Positions 25,446-35,146 are shown, numbered from the stretch's first letter. The stretch: DNA of 64,000 nt from Arthrobacter sp. ov118 (GCF_900116495.1 NZ_FPAY01000011.1:81334-145333), one strand, 5' to 3'. Notes: a model not told the origin generated them from the sequence alone. Numbers and translations: made by a program.

Positions 25446-26651
25446 TCAATGTTGGGAAGCCGAGCCCGGCCACTTCGCGGATTGAAGCAACAGGGGAAAT
25501 GCCAGGGGCTGACCCAGCAGGGCGGTAAGGGTGAGGTCGCGCGCGAGTGCGGCCGCTCCAGCCACTGTGGCGGCGTCCTTCAAGGAGCCCGGTTCGATGC
25601 GCACTTTGAGGCCAAGACGCTCTGCTGCTTCACGGACCGATGGGAGCAGGGTCGGATTCTGGCCCATTCCTCCGCCGAGGATGATGGTTTCGGGGTTCGC
25701 AATCGCTACCAGGGCGGCGACCAGATACGCGATGCCGTCTACCTGCTCCTGGCGGATGCGCACCGCTGGTTGATGCCCCTTCGTTGCCTGGTTGAGCACG
25801 TACTGGACGCTCTCGGCCTTTCCCAGGGCCTCAGGGCCGCACGCTCTGTTGTAGCGCTCGAGCAAACCTGCGGAGTTGAGAGCGGTTTCGGCATTGGGGA
25901 AATGTGGATCACTGAGGGGCGACGGCAAATAGCGCAGTTCACCGGCTTCACCGCGGGCACCGCGAACGAGGTGACCGTTCGAAATGATGCCCGCTCCTAT
26001 GCCAACACCGACCTGAAGGTAGGCGAAGTCGGATGAGGCGCCGGAACCGCCGTGTCGAAGTTCTCCAAGCGCAGCGCAGTTCACGTTGTTCTCCGCGTAA
26101 AAGGCCACATTGGTTGGCACGTCGAGCCCTGCCAGGATTTCCCAAAGGTCGGCGGGCATGTCAGGGCGCGTTTCCCCGTTCCAATTACACAGCGCCGGAA
26201 CCGCACGGGATAAAGCGACGCATACGGTGAGAAGATCCCCTCGCGTGCTTGTCAGCTCGTCGATGAGTGACTTCACGGCACGTCGCGCATCGTCCCCGAA
26301 GTCGGCATTTGCAGTGTTGGGGGACCCTGAGACTGCGATGTCGCGCTCGACGATGAGGTGTCCGCTGAGCGAGGTGGCTGCCAGGCGAATATGCGTGGAC
26401 CCGAAATCTACACCGAGAATCCAGCCCGAGAGCCGTCCGAGGCCGTACACGGAAGCCGAGCGACCCGTGGGGCCCTGCTGGGAACTGATTACCTCGACGA
26501 GCCCCATCGACGCCAACTCCTCCATGGCGATCGAGACGGTCTGTTTCGAGAGTCCAGTCTCGGCGCTGACCTGGGGGCGGCTCACCCGTTCTAGCGCAAG
26601 CAGGACCGCCAAAGTCTTCTTACCGCTTTCGGTCAGCTTGGGCAGACGCAT
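25446..26651 (-). CDS. ROK family transcriptional repressor
   Basis: With start ATG at 26651 (GAGGAGA upstream) the protein has 401 residues. An N-terminal winged helix (PQVSAETGLSKQTVSIAMEE) precedes a ROK sugar-kinase-like domain with WILGVDFGSTHIRLA, then VGVGIGAGIISNG and ETIILGGGMGQNP. The zinc motif CxCGxxGC of ROK kinases is absent, which fits a sensor rather than an enzyme. It is divergent from the SIS gene, with repeated motifs between them. It is likely the local repressor, relieved by a pathway sugar. Confidence 0.85.
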   Translation of the reverse strand: MRLPKLTESGKKTLAVLLALERVSRPQVSAETGLSKQTVSIAMEELASMGLVEVISSQQGPTGRSASVYGLGRLSGWILGVDFGSTHIRLAATSLSGHLIVERDIAVSGSPNTANADFGDDARRAVKSLIDELTSTRGDLLTVCVALSRAVPALCNWNGETRPDMPADLWEILAGLDVPTNVAFYAENNVNCAALGELRHGGSGASSDFAYLQVGVGIGAGIISNGHLVRGARGEAGELRYLPSPLSDPHFPNAETALNSAGLLERYNRACGPEALGKAESVQYVLNQATKGHQPAVRIRQEQVDGIAYLVAALVAIANPETIILGGGMGQNPTLLPSVREAAERLGLKVRIEPGSLKDAATVAGAAALARDLTLTALLGQPLAFPLLLQSAKWPGSASQH

Positions 26652-26692
26652 CGTTCTCTCCTCAGTTGCATATCTCAAACCTATTGCCCCCT

Positions 26693-26742
26693 TTTAGTTC
26701 GTTCAGCTACCATACCAATATCTTTAGTTCGTTCGGTTACCA
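26693..26742. promoter_or_regulatory. Two direct repeats, likely ROK operator
   Basis: TTTAGTTCGTTCAGCTACCA at 26693 and TTTAGTTCGTTCGGTTACCA at 26723 match at 18 of 20 positions with a 30-base period. They lie between the divergent repressor and SIS genes, where the operator is expected. Confidence 0.6.
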
Positions 26743-26775
26743 AACAAACAGTTTTCCCGAGAGGAACAGCAGTCA

Positions 26776-27780
26776 ATGGAATTTCTTCCTAAATTCGCCC
26801 ATATCCCTTCCACGATTGCCGAAGTCGCCGGGCGCGAACTTGACCCGGGAGTCGTTCATCTGGCGCGGCAGGCGCAACGGGTGCGGATCGTCGCCATGGG
26901 CGGCTCATTCAACGCTGCGACAGCAGCTGTGGAGCGGTTCCTTGAACGTGGCATTGACGCGCGGGCCGAGCTGGCGTCTCACCTGCTGCATTCATCGATC
27001 GGCACGGTAGCGAAGGACGAGCTTGTTGTTCTCGTTTCCTACAGCGGGACGAGCGTGGAGACGATCCGGGCGGCAGAAGCGCTTCGGGACCAAGGCCATA
27101 ACGGCCTCGTCTGCATTACCAATGCACCAGCCAGCGAACTCTCGGCGGCGTGTGATGCGGTGATCGATCAGGGTCTGACGGAGGAGACCCACGTGCCTTT
27201 CGGGCCGTGGACTACGACGTACCTGGCACTGTTTAGGCTGGCCTGCGCGATGGCGGACCAGCCGTTCCCCGACACAGCCGCCCTTGCGCCGGAGGCGGAG
27301 CGCCTCCTGACCGCGGCCGGGGATATCCTGGCTCTCCAGCCGGCAGCTCCCGGATACATCGAGTTTTTCGGTCGTGGAGCATTCGCCGCCACCGCGGTAC
27401 AGGCAACGCTGATCGCGCGAGAGATCGCGCGCGTCCCGGCTGCATCCTGGGAATCCAGCACCTACCGCCATGGGCCAATCGAGGCTATCAGTCCCACGCA
27501 GCTTTCCGTTGTTTTCGCCGCTCGGGACGGCCGGCCTGCCGGCCTCGACTCTTCTTTTGCCAGTGGGTTGCGGGAAATCGTCGACAACGTGATTGTTGTG
27601 GGTCCCGGGGACAGTAATGTGCCAGTGCGCGTCACTGACGACTTCACTCCTCTGCTTTCCCTTGTGGTACCGGCGGTTTTGTCGTACGCGTGGGGCATGC
27701 AGGCCGGGATCCCGGCCGGCGAGTTCCGCTACACTTCCCACTCCGTCACGGACGAGGACGAGCTCACCCGTGAGGGCTAG
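26776..27780 (+). CDS. SIS-domain sugar isomerase/deglycase
   Basis: The 334-residue protein has two SIS domains. The first shows AMGGSFNAATAAVERF and the phosphosugar-binding VSYSGTSVETIRAA, and the second shows SSTYRHGPIEA with the conserved RHGP histidine. Relatives include the isomerase half of GlmS, AgaS and the fructosamine-6-phosphate deglycases FrlB and FraB. No glutaminase domain is present. It starts a five-gene operon with a kinase and an amino-acid-type importer, which favours a deglycase-like role (inference). GAGAGGAAC precedes the ATG. Confidence 0.8.
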   Translation: MEFLPKFAHIPSTIAEVAGRELDPGVVHLARQAQRVRIVAMGGSFNAATAAVERFLERGIDARAELASHLLHSSIGTVAKDELVVLVSYSGTSVETIRAAEALRDQGHNGLVCITNAPASELSAACDAVIDQGLTEETHVPFGPWTTTYLALFRLACAMADQPFPDTAALAPEAERLLTAAGDILALQPAAPGYIEFFGRGAFAATAVQATLIAREIARVPAASWESSTYRHGPIEAISPTQLSVVFAARDGRPAGLDSSFASGLREIVDNVIVVGPGDSNVPVRVTDDFTPLLSLVVPAVLSYAWGMQAGIPAGEFRYTSHSVTDEDELTREG

Positions 27781-28720
27781 CAGCCGGACGGATATTGTTG
27801 GCGTCGACATCGGCGGCACCAAGATCGCCGCCGGCTATATCGGCGGGGGCGGACGCCTGGTTCAGACGGGCGTGGAACCCACGACCCCGGGCGATGGAGC
27901 AGCCAATGTGGCCGCGGTCCACCGCCTCCTTGCCCACCCGGACCTGGATGGGTCACCGGTTGTAGGTGTCTCGATGGCCACCACCATGGACGAGAACGGG
28001 GCACTACGCGACCCGCACAACTGGTTTGGATGGAGGGGCGTCGATCTCGCCGAGCTGCTGCGGACCGATCGGCGGGAGTTCGTTGTCGTCGCCGATGCCG
28101 AAGCGGGGGCAGTCGGTGAGGCCATGATAGGCGCAAGCAGCGGGGACCAACGGGCGCTGTATGTGACCGTGGGAACGGGCATCGCTCACTGCTTCGTCGA
28201 GGCCGGGCGCCCGTTGTCCGGTGCCCACAAGTCGGCCTACTTCAGTGGCTACACGACGCCGGCCCGTTGTTCCTGGGACGGGTGCGACGCCCCCTACGTT
28301 GAGCGCATATCTTCCGGAACCGCCATCGCACGGGACTTTCTCGGCGAAGAGCGCGGGGACACCCGGCTCGTCTTTGACGCGGCACGAACAGGTGACCGGC
28401 ATGCCCGGCAGATAATCGAGCACGCCGCCTGGCACCTCGGAGTGCTCATCGCCGATCTCATGCTCATCTACGACCCTGACAGCGTCGTCATCGGCGGCGG
28501 GCTTGGGACCGGAGCAGACAGCTACCGCCAACGGGTGGCCGAGGTAGCGCGCGGACACCTCACGGTCGAGCATACGAGGGGAATTCCCATCCGCCGGGCC
28601 GGCCTCGGAGGTTCGTCATGTTGGGCCGGAGCGATCCTCGTCGCACGCGAACAGTGCACGGACCGTGCCATTTCCGAGGACGCACACACGCTCATCAGCA
28701 CGCAGGGGAGACTCCCATGA
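27770..28720 (+). CDS. ROK family sugar kinase
   Basis: A GTG start at 27770, overlapping the SIS gene by 11 bases, gives 316 residues. The N-terminal phosphate-binding motif is DIVGVDIGGTKIAAGY. VTVGTGIAHCFVEAG and a C-terminal SVVIGGGLGTGAD follow, with a zinc-site variant ARCSWDGCDAPYVE in the middle. ROK kinases phosphorylate glucose, mannose, fructose or amino sugars at C6. Operon position suggests it phosphorylates the imported substrate before the SIS enzyme acts. Confidence 0.85.
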   Translation: MRASSRTDIVGVDIGGTKIAAGYIGGGGRLVQTGVEPTTPGDGAANVAAVHRLLAHPDLDGSPVVGVSMATTMDENGALRDPHNWFGWRGVDLAELLRTDRREFVVVADAEAGAVGEAMIGASSGDQRALYVTVGTGIAHCFVEAGRPLSGAHKSAYFSGYTTPARCSWDGCDAPYVERISSGTAIARDFLGEERGDTRLVFDAARTGDRHARQIIEHAAWHLGVLIADLMLIYDPDSVVIGGGLGTGADSYRQRVAEVARGHLTVEHTRGIPIRRAGLGGSSCWAGAILVAREQCTDRAISEDAHTLISTQGRLP

Positions 28721-29604
28721 CCGGCAGCAGGACGGTCCCTGTCGCCAGCAAGAGGCGTACACCGACCGAAGTCGTCAAGCTCAAGCGCTGGGGCCGGGTC
28801 ATCGGGGGCGCGGCAGCCGCCGCCCTGGTGGTGGTCATCATCATGATGTTTGCGACCAGCCGGAACGTGGATTGGCCTGTTGTGTTCGACTACATCGGGA
28901 ACGCCGCTATCCTTTCGGGCGTCGTGGTCACCGTTGAGCTGACCGTCCTGGCGATGGTGCTCGGCACGGTGCTGGGAACTGTCATCGCGATCATGCGGCT
29001 CTCGCAGAACCCGGTCCTGCGCTGGATCTCCAGCACCTATGTTTGGTTCGTTCGCAGCATCCCGCAGCTGGTCCAGATCCTGTTCTGGTACAACATCGCG
29101 CTGTTCGTACCCACGCTCGGCCTCGGTCCGTGGTTGACACCCACTAACGCGGTCATCACCCCGATTGTGGCAGCCACGCTTGGGCTCGGGCTCAACGAGG
29201 CGGCCTACATGTCGGAGGTGGTCCGTGCGGGCATCCTCTCTATCGACAAGGGCCAGCGCGAAGCGGCAGCCTCCCTCGGGTATCGCCCGGCACAGCTCAT
29301 GCGGCACATCGTGCTCCCACAGGCCATGCGGGTCATCATCCCCCCGTCGAGCAATGAGGTCATCGGCATGCTGAAGGCGACGTCGCTGGTCTCAGTGATC
29401 GGTGCAGCTGACCTGCTCACCCGGGCGCAGTCGATCTCCTCGTCGAACTTCAAAATCATCGAGCTGCTGTTCGTGGCGAGCCTGTGGTACATCGTCGCGA
29501 CGACAGTCGCCAGTATCGGACAGCACTACCTGGAGAAGAAATACTCGTGGAGCTCCCGCCCCATGCGGAGATCGTCGCGGCCGGTCGTAGAGGAGCAGGT
29601 ATGA
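28717..29604 (+). CDS. Polar amino acid-type ABC transporter permease
   Basis: The 295-residue protein has an N-terminal cytosolic stretch, a first helix (AAAAALVVVIIMMFA) and the HisM-type permease core with WFVRSIPQLVQILFWYN. The EAA loop reads REAAASLGYRPAQLMRHIVL. Its ATG overlaps the kinase stop codon. This is the polar amino acid (PAAT/HAAT) permease family rather than a sugar permease. It likely works as a homodimer with the next two gene products. Confidence 0.9.
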   Translation: MTGSRTVPVASKRRTPTEVVKLKRWGRVIGGAAAAALVVVIIMMFATSRNVDWPVVFDYIGNAAILSGVVVTVELTVLAMVLGTVLGTVIAIMRLSQNPVLRWISSTYVWFVRSIPQLVQILFWYNIALFVPTLGLGPWLTPTNAVITPIVAATLGLGLNEAAYMSEVVRAGILSIDKGQREAAASLGYRPAQLMRHIVLPQAMRVIIPPSSNEVIGMLKATSLVSVIGAADLLTRAQSISSSNFKIIELLFVASLWYIVATTVASIGQHYLEKKYSWSSRPMRRSSRPVVEEQV

Positions 29605-30374
29605 GCCAGAGTGAGATCGTCGTGGAGGCGATCGATGTGCAAAAGAAGTATGGCGACCAGACAGTGCTGAAAGGGATCGACTTTGTCGCACGGCGCGGCG
29701 AGGTCACCTGCATCCTCGGTGCGTCCGGCGGCGGAAAATCCACCTTCCTCCGCTGCATCAACCACCTGGAGACCATCGACGGAGGTGAGTTGTTCGTCGA
29801 TGGGCACCTCGTCGGCTATCGGGAGAGCAACGGCAAACTCTACGAGCTAAAGGAGCGGGAGACCGCTGACCGCCGGTCCCGGATCGGGATGGTGTTCCAG
29901 CAGTTCAACCTGTTCTCCCATATGAGCATCCAGGACAACCTCGTGCAGCCGCAGGTGCTGGTCAAAAAACGGTCGGCCGCCGAGGCGAAGGAGCGGGCGC
30001 AGGTCCTGCTGGAACGTGTCGGGCTCGCGGATAAGGGCAGGGCATACCCGCGGGAACTCTCCGGCGGCCAGCAGCAGCGGGCGGCCATCGCCCGGACCCT
30101 TGCAGTGGACCCGCAGCTGATCCTGTTCGACGAACCGACCTCCGCCCTTGACCCGGAGCTGGTCAGCGAGGTGCTCGACGTGATGCGGGACCTCGCCGCC
30201 AGCGGCATGACCATGATCGTGGTCACCCACGAGATCGGCTTCGCCCGGGAAGTGGCGGACCAGATCGCGTTCTTCGACGGAGGAAAGCTCCTCGAATCGG
30301 CACCACCCCAGCAATTCCTCACTTCACCATCAACCGACCGAGCTAGAAACTTTCTCAGAAGGGTTTTGTCATGA
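29601..30374 (+). CDS. Polar amino acid-type ABC transporter ATPase
   Basis: The 257-residue protein has Walker A GASGGGKSTFLRCINHL, signature LSGGQQQRAAIARTL, Walker B LILFDEPTSALDPEL and the VTHEIGFAREVAD switch. The Q-loop is VFQQFNLFSH. It overlaps the permease gene by four bases (ATGA), so the importer subunits are translationally coupled. Confidence 0.92.
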   Translation: MSQSEIVVEAIDVQKKYGDQTVLKGIDFVARRGEVTCILGASGGGKSTFLRCINHLETIDGGELFVDGHLVGYRESNGKLYELKERETADRRSRIGMVFQQFNLFSHMSIQDNLVQPQVLVKKRSAAEAKERAQVLLERVGLADKGRAYPRELSGGQQQRAAIARTLAVDPQLILFDEPTSALDPELVSEVLDVMRDLAASGMTMIVVTHEIGFAREVADQIAFFDGGKLLESAPPQQFLTSPSTDRARNFLRRVLS

Positions 30375-31339
30375 AAACCAAGCAGTGGCGCGTCCTGGCT
30401 ACACTCTCCTCCGCGGTCATGATCGCAACCGCACTTGCCGCCTGTTCTTCCGCGAGTGGATCGACTACCGCTCCAACGTCCGCCCAGGCCGCGGGCAACT
30501 GCACGGTCGCCGGGAAGACAGTCGAGGCTGACCAGAGCCTCAAGTCCCAGGTTCCGGCGTCGACCTCGTCGACCGGCCACCTCAACATCGCGACCTCCGG
30601 AGACGGACCGCCGTACACCTACAAGGACAAGGACGGGAATCTCACCGGCCTCGAGATCGACCTCGGGCAGGCCATTGGCTGCACCCTTGGCCTCCAGAGT
30701 GGCTTCAAGACCATCGCGTTTGCCGGCATCCTCACCGGCATCCAGGCCGGACGCTACGACATGGGCATGTCGACCATCAGCGACACCTCCCAGCGCGAGA
30801 AAGTAATGAACTTCGTCAGCTATCAGACCGAGGGCACCGCACTCATCGTGGGGAAGGGCAACCCCCACAGTGTGAAAACGATCGGCGACACCTGCGGTCT
30901 TCGCGTTGCGGTGACCCAGGGCGGTATTACCCAGCAGCTCGTTGAGAAGCAGAATGCCCTGTGCTCTGAGAAGATGACGGTTTCACCGCTGCCTGCTGCA
31001 GCGGACGGATACCTCTCGATCCGCAGCGGCCGTGCGGACGTTTTCCTCGACACTTTCGGCACGGCCCTGTACACCAGCAAGAATGGGACCGGCAGTGGGG
31101 ACGCGCTGGAAGTCGTGGCCGACAAGCGGTATGGCATTGGTTACCAAGCCATCGCCCTGCCGAAGACAGAGGACGGGACCAAGCTGACCCAGGTGGTTGC
31201 TGATGCTGTGAACCACCTGATTGAGACCGGCGTGTATGGGGAGCTCTACAAGTCACGCGGTCTGGAACAGAACGAACTGCCCAAAGTACAGATCAATGAC
31301 GCGGCGAAGTACGAAAACAGCTTCCTGGACCTTAACTAG
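30371..31339 (+). CDS. Amino acid-type ABC transporter substrate-binding lipoprotein
   Basis: The 322-residue protein begins with a lipoprotein signal ending in ATALAACSS. The mature part shows the SBP_bac_3 pattern: ATSGDGPPYTYKDKDGNLTG, then LEIDLGQAIGCTLG, RYDMGMSTISDTSQREKVM and a C-terminal LIETGVYGELYKSRGL. An ATGA overlap joins it to the ATPase gene. It defines uptake specificity, which cannot be read from sequence alone. Confidence 0.9.
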   Translation: MKTKQWRVLATLSSAVMIATALAACSSASGSTTAPTSAQAAGNCTVAGKTVEADQSLKSQVPASTSSTGHLNIATSGDGPPYTYKDKDGNLTGLEIDLGQAIGCTLGLQSGFKTIAFAGILTGIQAGRYDMGMSTISDTSQREKVMNFVSYQTEGTALIVGKGNPHSVKTIGDTCGLRVAVTQGGITQQLVEKQNALCSEKMTVSPLPAAADGYLSIRSGRADVFLDTFGTALYTSKNGTGSGDALEVVADKRYGIGYQAIALPKTEDGTKLTQVVADAVNHLIETGVYGELYKSRGLEQNELPKVQINDAAKYENSFLDLN

Positions 31340-31395
31340 CCGGCCAATCGGTCAGGGAGCGTCAAGACAATAACGGAGCGGCGCGGCTGCATGAT

Positions 31396-31432
31396 GCCGG
31401 CAGGTGGGTTTGCCCCTGACCCACCTGCCGGC
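31396..31432 (+). terminator. Terminator hairpin after the first importer operon
   Basis: GCCGGCAGGTGGGT and ACCCACCTGCCGGC form a perfect 14-base-pair stem with a nine-base loop, 57 bases after the last gene. Confidence 0.75.
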
Positions 31433-31854
31433 CGCCTCGGTGTTCAGGGTCCGTCCGATGGCTTCACATTGTTGAGGAGCCCTCGATGCCCTGGCGCGGG
31501 AACCGGTCGCTCACAGGTCGTGGACGACCCTTACCGCGCCGGCAGTGAGCGCCGCGCGGTGAGGACGGCCGGTCGCTCGGCCAAAGAGGTAGACAGGACA
31601 GGATGGTGTGAGGTCCGTTTCGTCTTGACACTCCGGCTGCGGATCGCGCTTGCCCTGGCGTCAAAGATAGCGACGCCAGGGGCGCGCTGACGGGGGATGA
31701 TGCGAAACCTCTCGCCCGTTTCAGGGACGCAGGACCGGGCGGAGGTACTGCCCTTCGGTAGTGTCTGCCGGCTTAGGGATCCAGTAGCCAGGAACCCGGG
31801 TCGGATGAGAGACTTCGGGGTCCGTGCCGTGCAGTGGTGCGTGACGCCTGCGGA
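31433..31854. other. Intergenic region between the twin clusters
   Basis: I see no gene-like frame here. A short stem CCCTGGCGTC facing GACGCCAGGG lies at about 31653-31683. The region separates the terminator of cluster 1 from the 3' end of the second ROK gene. Confidence 0.4.
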
Positions 31855-33096
31855 TCATGCAGATCCGCGCGTGGTGAGTACCGTGGTCCGGCCGTCGAGC
31901 CTGCGGGTGTGGCGGCTTCCGAGCAGCCCCGACAGAGCGTGGTCGAGGGTGAGTGCCACGGCCCCTTCGACTGTCGCTTGGTCCCCCAGGTCGCTTACGC
32001 GAACGCTGATTTCCGGTTTGAAGCGGTGTACGGTCCCGGTTACGCCGGCTGTCAGCAATGGGTTCTGACCCACGCCGCCGCCGAGGACGATCAGGGCGGG
32101 GTCGACGACTGCGGTGAGGGTGAGGGCAAGCTGGCCGATGTCGTTGGCATGCTGGGCGAGAGCCGTCACGGCCGGGGGAGTGCCTGTGCGTGCATGTTCG
32201 AAGAGTTCAGGCACCGTGGTGGGTGCGGGGCCGAAACTAGGGTCCCAGGCGGAGGTGCATCGGCGAAGGAGTTCGCGCGAGCCGAGGTAGTGTTCGAGCG
32301 CGAATTCGTCTCCTTGATCCCGGGCCGGCCAGCCGACGGGGAGCGACGATATTTCTCCGGCTCCACCGTGTGCTCCGCGCAGGACGCGCCGGTCAGCGAC
32401 GATGCCTGCGCCGATTCCGACTCCTACCTGGAGGAAAACGAAGTCATCATGGTCCTGGGCCGTTCCGCGTTCCATCTCAGCCAGGGCCGCGCAGTTGACG
32501 TTGTTTTCCAGAAGCACCGGCACCCCCTCAGGCAGGGAGAGTGCTTCGAGGATCCCGGGCAGGGCATGTCCTTTCTCCGTACTTCCGGCTGCAGACTGTT
32601 CCAGGTACTGCGGAATGATGCGGGGGAGCGCGATCCCTACAGCCCGCAGCGGTCCGTTCGTCTGGGATAGCGGGGCTGCAACACGCGCCACCTGGTCGCG
32701 CACGGCTTTGAGGATCTGAACCGGTCCGTCGTCGTCATCGCTGTCAAGGCTGAGTGAAGAGGACGCAAGCGACCGTCCGTCCAGGCCCCGCGCCAGAAGT
32801 TGCAGCCGGGTGGAACCCAGATCAATGCCGAGCAGCCAGCCGGCGGACTCAGCCAGGCCGTAGACCGTGGCCGACCGTCCGATCGAGCCTTGGCGCGCAC
32901 GCAGGGGGACGATCAGCCCGACCTTTTCAAGTTCGGCCACCGCCAGACTGACCGTGGGTTTGGTGAGGCCCAGTTCACTGCTGATTTCAGGTCTCGTCGT
33001 CTCGCGTTGCGCGTAGACCACGGCGAGGACGGCCCGCTCGGTGTCGGTCAGGGCGGGGGTGTCGGCGGTTTGCTGCACGGGGCTCCACTGTTTCAT
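31855..33096 (-). CDS. ROK family transcriptional repressor (second cluster)
   Basis: With start ATG at 33096 the protein has 413 residues. A winged helix (PEISSELGLTKPTVSLAVAE) precedes a ROK domain with WLLGIDLGSTRLQLLARG, VGVGIGAGIVADRR and ALIVLGGGVGQNP. It is clearly paralogous to the regulator at 25446-26651 but diverged, and it also lacks the ROK zinc cysteines. GGAGG lies 13 bases before the ATG, which is a long spacing. It is divergent from the second SIS gene across a palindromic site. Confidence 0.85.
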   Translation of the reverse strand: MKQWSPVQQTADTPALTDTERAVLAVVYAQRETTRPEISSELGLTKPTVSLAVAELEKVGLIVPLRARQGSIGRSATVYGLAESAGWLLGIDLGSTRLQLLARGLDGRSLASSSLSLDSDDDDGPVQILKAVRDQVARVAAPLSQTNGPLRAVGIALPRIIPQYLEQSAAGSTEKGHALPGILEALSLPEGVPVLLENNVNCAALAEMERGTAQDHDDFVFLQVGVGIGAGIVADRRVLRGAHGGAGEISSLPVGWPARDQGDEFALEHYLGSRELLRRCTSAWDPSFGPAPTTVPELFEHARTGTPPAVTALAQHANDIGQLALTLTAVVDPALIVLGGGVGQNPLLTAGVTGTVHRFKPEISVRVSDLGDQATVEGAVALTLDHALSGLLGSRHTRRLDGRTTVLTTRGSA

Positions 33097-33144
33097 GTTC
33101 GTGAATTTTCCTCCGAGTTTAGTTGGAACCCTTGACGCGGCCCT

Positions 33145-33171
33145 ATTAGTAAGTTTAATAATCTTACTAAT
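33145..33171. promoter_or_regulatory. Palindromic operator for the second ROK repressor
   Basis: ATTAGTAAG and CTTACTAAT are perfect nine-base arms around TTTAATAAT. The site lies in the 104-base divergent promoter region and overlaps the most AT-rich part, where a promoter is expected. Confidence 0.65.
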
Positions 33172-33200
33172 CCTTTTCAACTATCTGAGGAACCGACGAC

Positions 33201-34232
33201 ATGACGACGACAAACCGATGGCTCACCTTCGAAGCCGGAGTAGCAAGCCAGGCTGCCGGCCTGGGCGAATCCATCCGCCAGATGCGTGAATGGCTGGCCG
33301 GGGGAGGGGCCGAGGTTTTCCGGGACAGGAGCGTCATGCTCGCCGGCATCGGCGCCAGCTACGCGGCGGCGGCGACACCGACCTACGTGCTTCGCGAAGC
33401 CGGGATCAGGGCCTACCGCTCGGCCTGTTCGGATGTTCCTGACAACGGGCCCGCCCTCGCCGATATCTATGTCGGCATCTCCCAGGGCGGCCGCAGCCGC
33501 GAGACCATCCAGGCGCTGCTCACGGTACCGCAGGACCGCCGCGTCGCCGTCGTCAATAACCCCGTCTCACCGCTGGCGGACTCTTCAGGGACGGTCATCA
33601 GCGTCGGCGCCCTGCCGGACAGCAGCATGTCATCGGTGGGCTTCACGGCCACCGTGGCGACCTTGGGCCTGCTCGCGGAATGGATCACCACCGACGGGAC
33701 CGGCCCCTGGTGGGACGGCATCGGCCAGCTCACCGAAGACGTGGTAGCCGACAACGACGAGGCGCTGCGCGCCTTTGCCACCGAGATTGCGCTGCGGGGC
33801 AACGTCGATGTTGTGGCCGCGGCCCCCAACCTGACCTCGGCCGAACAGGGAGGCCTTCTCTTCCGCGAGGGACCGGCACTGCCCTCGACCGCCATGGACA
33901 CCCGTTCCTACCTGCACGGCCCCATGGACTGCGCCGGTCCCACTTCGCACGTCCTCATCGGGAGGCAACGGGAGGGCCTCCTGGCAGAGCAGCTCGCCGA
34001 GAAAGACGCACCAATCCTGCTCGTCACGGACCAGGACGTCAGCGCGCCCGCCTCCATCATCCGCATTCCCGAGCTGCCGGCCGCCCCGCGCTCGATCCTG
34101 GAAGTGGCACTGCTGCAACGGCTGGTCCAGCACACCGCCGACGCGGCGGGACGCGACATCGAAGCTCGCGCCTTCACCCGCCTGGACACGAAGGTCGACA
34201 GCGTGCAGCAGGTCCGCGAAGGCACGCTGTGA
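33201..34232 (+). CDS. SIS-domain sugar isomerase/deglycase (second cluster)
   Basis: The 343-residue protein has the same two-SIS layout as its counterpart: LAGIGASYAAAATPTYVL, then VGISQGGRSRETIQAL and a MDTRSYLHGPMDCAG segment with the conserved HGP. Sequence identity to the first copy looks low, so the two clusters are not a recent duplication. It heads an operon with a BadF-type kinase and a complete importer. Confidence 0.8.
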   Translation: MTTTNRWLTFEAGVASQAAGLGESIRQMREWLAGGGAEVFRDRSVMLAGIGASYAAAATPTYVLREAGIRAYRSACSDVPDNGPALADIYVGISQGGRSRETIQALLTVPQDRRVAVVNNPVSPLADSSGTVISVGALPDSSMSSVGFTATVATLGLLAEWITTDGTGPWWDGIGQLTEDVVADNDEALRAFATEIALRGNVDVVAAAPNLTSAEQGGLLFREGPALPSTAMDTRSYLHGPMDCAGPTSHVLIGRQREGLLAEQLAEKDAPILLVTDQDVSAPASIIRIPELPAAPRSILEVALLQRLVQHTADAAGRDIEARAFTRLDTKVDSVQQVREGTL

Positions 34233-35146
34233 CAGCCCCCCTGCTGGTCGGCTTCGACGTCGGCGGCTCAAAAATCGCTCTGCGCGCCGTCGATCCCACC
34301 AGCTCCCGGACCGTACTCAACCACATCTCTGCCACCGAGCGGTGGCGCGGAGAAGAGTACGGGACAAAGGCCAGGCTGCTGGTGGACATGCTCCTCTCGC
34401 AGGGGATCAAGGATATGGGCTCCCTCGCAGTGGGCGCTCACGGCTGTGACACCCAGGAGCAGTGCCGGTTTCTCGAGGGCGCGCTGAAAACTCTTCTGCC
34501 GATACCGGTCCGGGTCGTCAACGACGCGCAGCTGCTGTCTTACGCCGCCGGGAAACCGGACGCCATCGGCGTTATTTCCGGTACCGGGTCGATCGCCGTC
34601 GGCACCACAGCGGCCGATGACGCCGTCTTCGCCGGAGGACACGGGTGGATGGTGGGTGACGACGGGGGAGCCACCGGTCTGGTCAGGGAAGCCGTAAGGG
34701 CGGCACTGATCGCGGCCGATGCGGGCCGAACCGACCACACACTGGAACGGGCGCTGACGCAGGCAGCCGGAGTCTCCCGCATCACTGACCTCAGCAGCCT
34801 GATGATGACCCAGCGGCCGGAACAATGGGCACGCCTCGCACCGGTCATTTTCTCGGCCGACGCCGCAGGATCCCCCCTCGCCCGCGCCGTCATCCAGGCC
34901 GCGGCAGCGTCCCTGGCAGCCCTGACGGTATCGGTGATCCGCAAAGGAGCCCTCGCCGAGGACGTAGTCCTCGGCGGAAGCGTCATCACTTCCCAGCCCG
35001 TATACGCAGCAGAAGTCCGGTCCCATCTCCTGCGGGAACTGCCCGGCGTCCGTATCCACCTGCTCCAAAACGCCCCCGTCGACGGTGCCATCGCCATCGC
35101 AGGGGACCTCGTCCCATCCGCTCCCGCTCCGCTGTACCATTCCTGA
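34229..35146 (+). CDS. BadF/BadG/BcrA/BcrD-type sugar kinase
   Basis: A GTG start at 34229 overlapping the SIS stop gives 305 residues. Motifs are LLVGFDVGGSKIALRAVD, VVNDAQLLSYAAG, GVISGTGSIAVGT, GWMVGDDGGATGLVREAV and VVLGGSVITSQP. This is the GlcNAc-kinase-like branch of the family. It takes the place that the ROK kinase holds in cluster 1, so the two clusters use non-homologous-subfamily kinases for an equivalent step (inference). Confidence 0.8.
   Translation: MTAPLLVGFDVGGSKIALRAVDPTSSRTVLNHISATERWRGEEYGTKARLLVDMLLSQGIKDMGSLAVGAHGCDTQEQCRFLEGALKTLLPIPVRVVNDAQLLSYAAGKPDAIGVISGTGSIAVGTTAADDAVFAGGHGWMVGDDGGATGLVREAVRAALIAADAGRTDHTLERALTQAAGVSRITDLSSLMMTQRPEQWARLAPVIFSADAAGSPLARAVIQAAAASLAALTVSVIRKGALAEDVVLGGSVITSQPVYAAEVRSHLLRELPGVRIHLLQNAPVDGAIAIAGDLVPSAPAPLYHS

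Noticed and set aside
26776..27780. Glucosamine-6-phosphate synthase
   Set aside because: There is no N-terminal glutaminase domain, and the operon carries an amino acid-type importer and a kinase.
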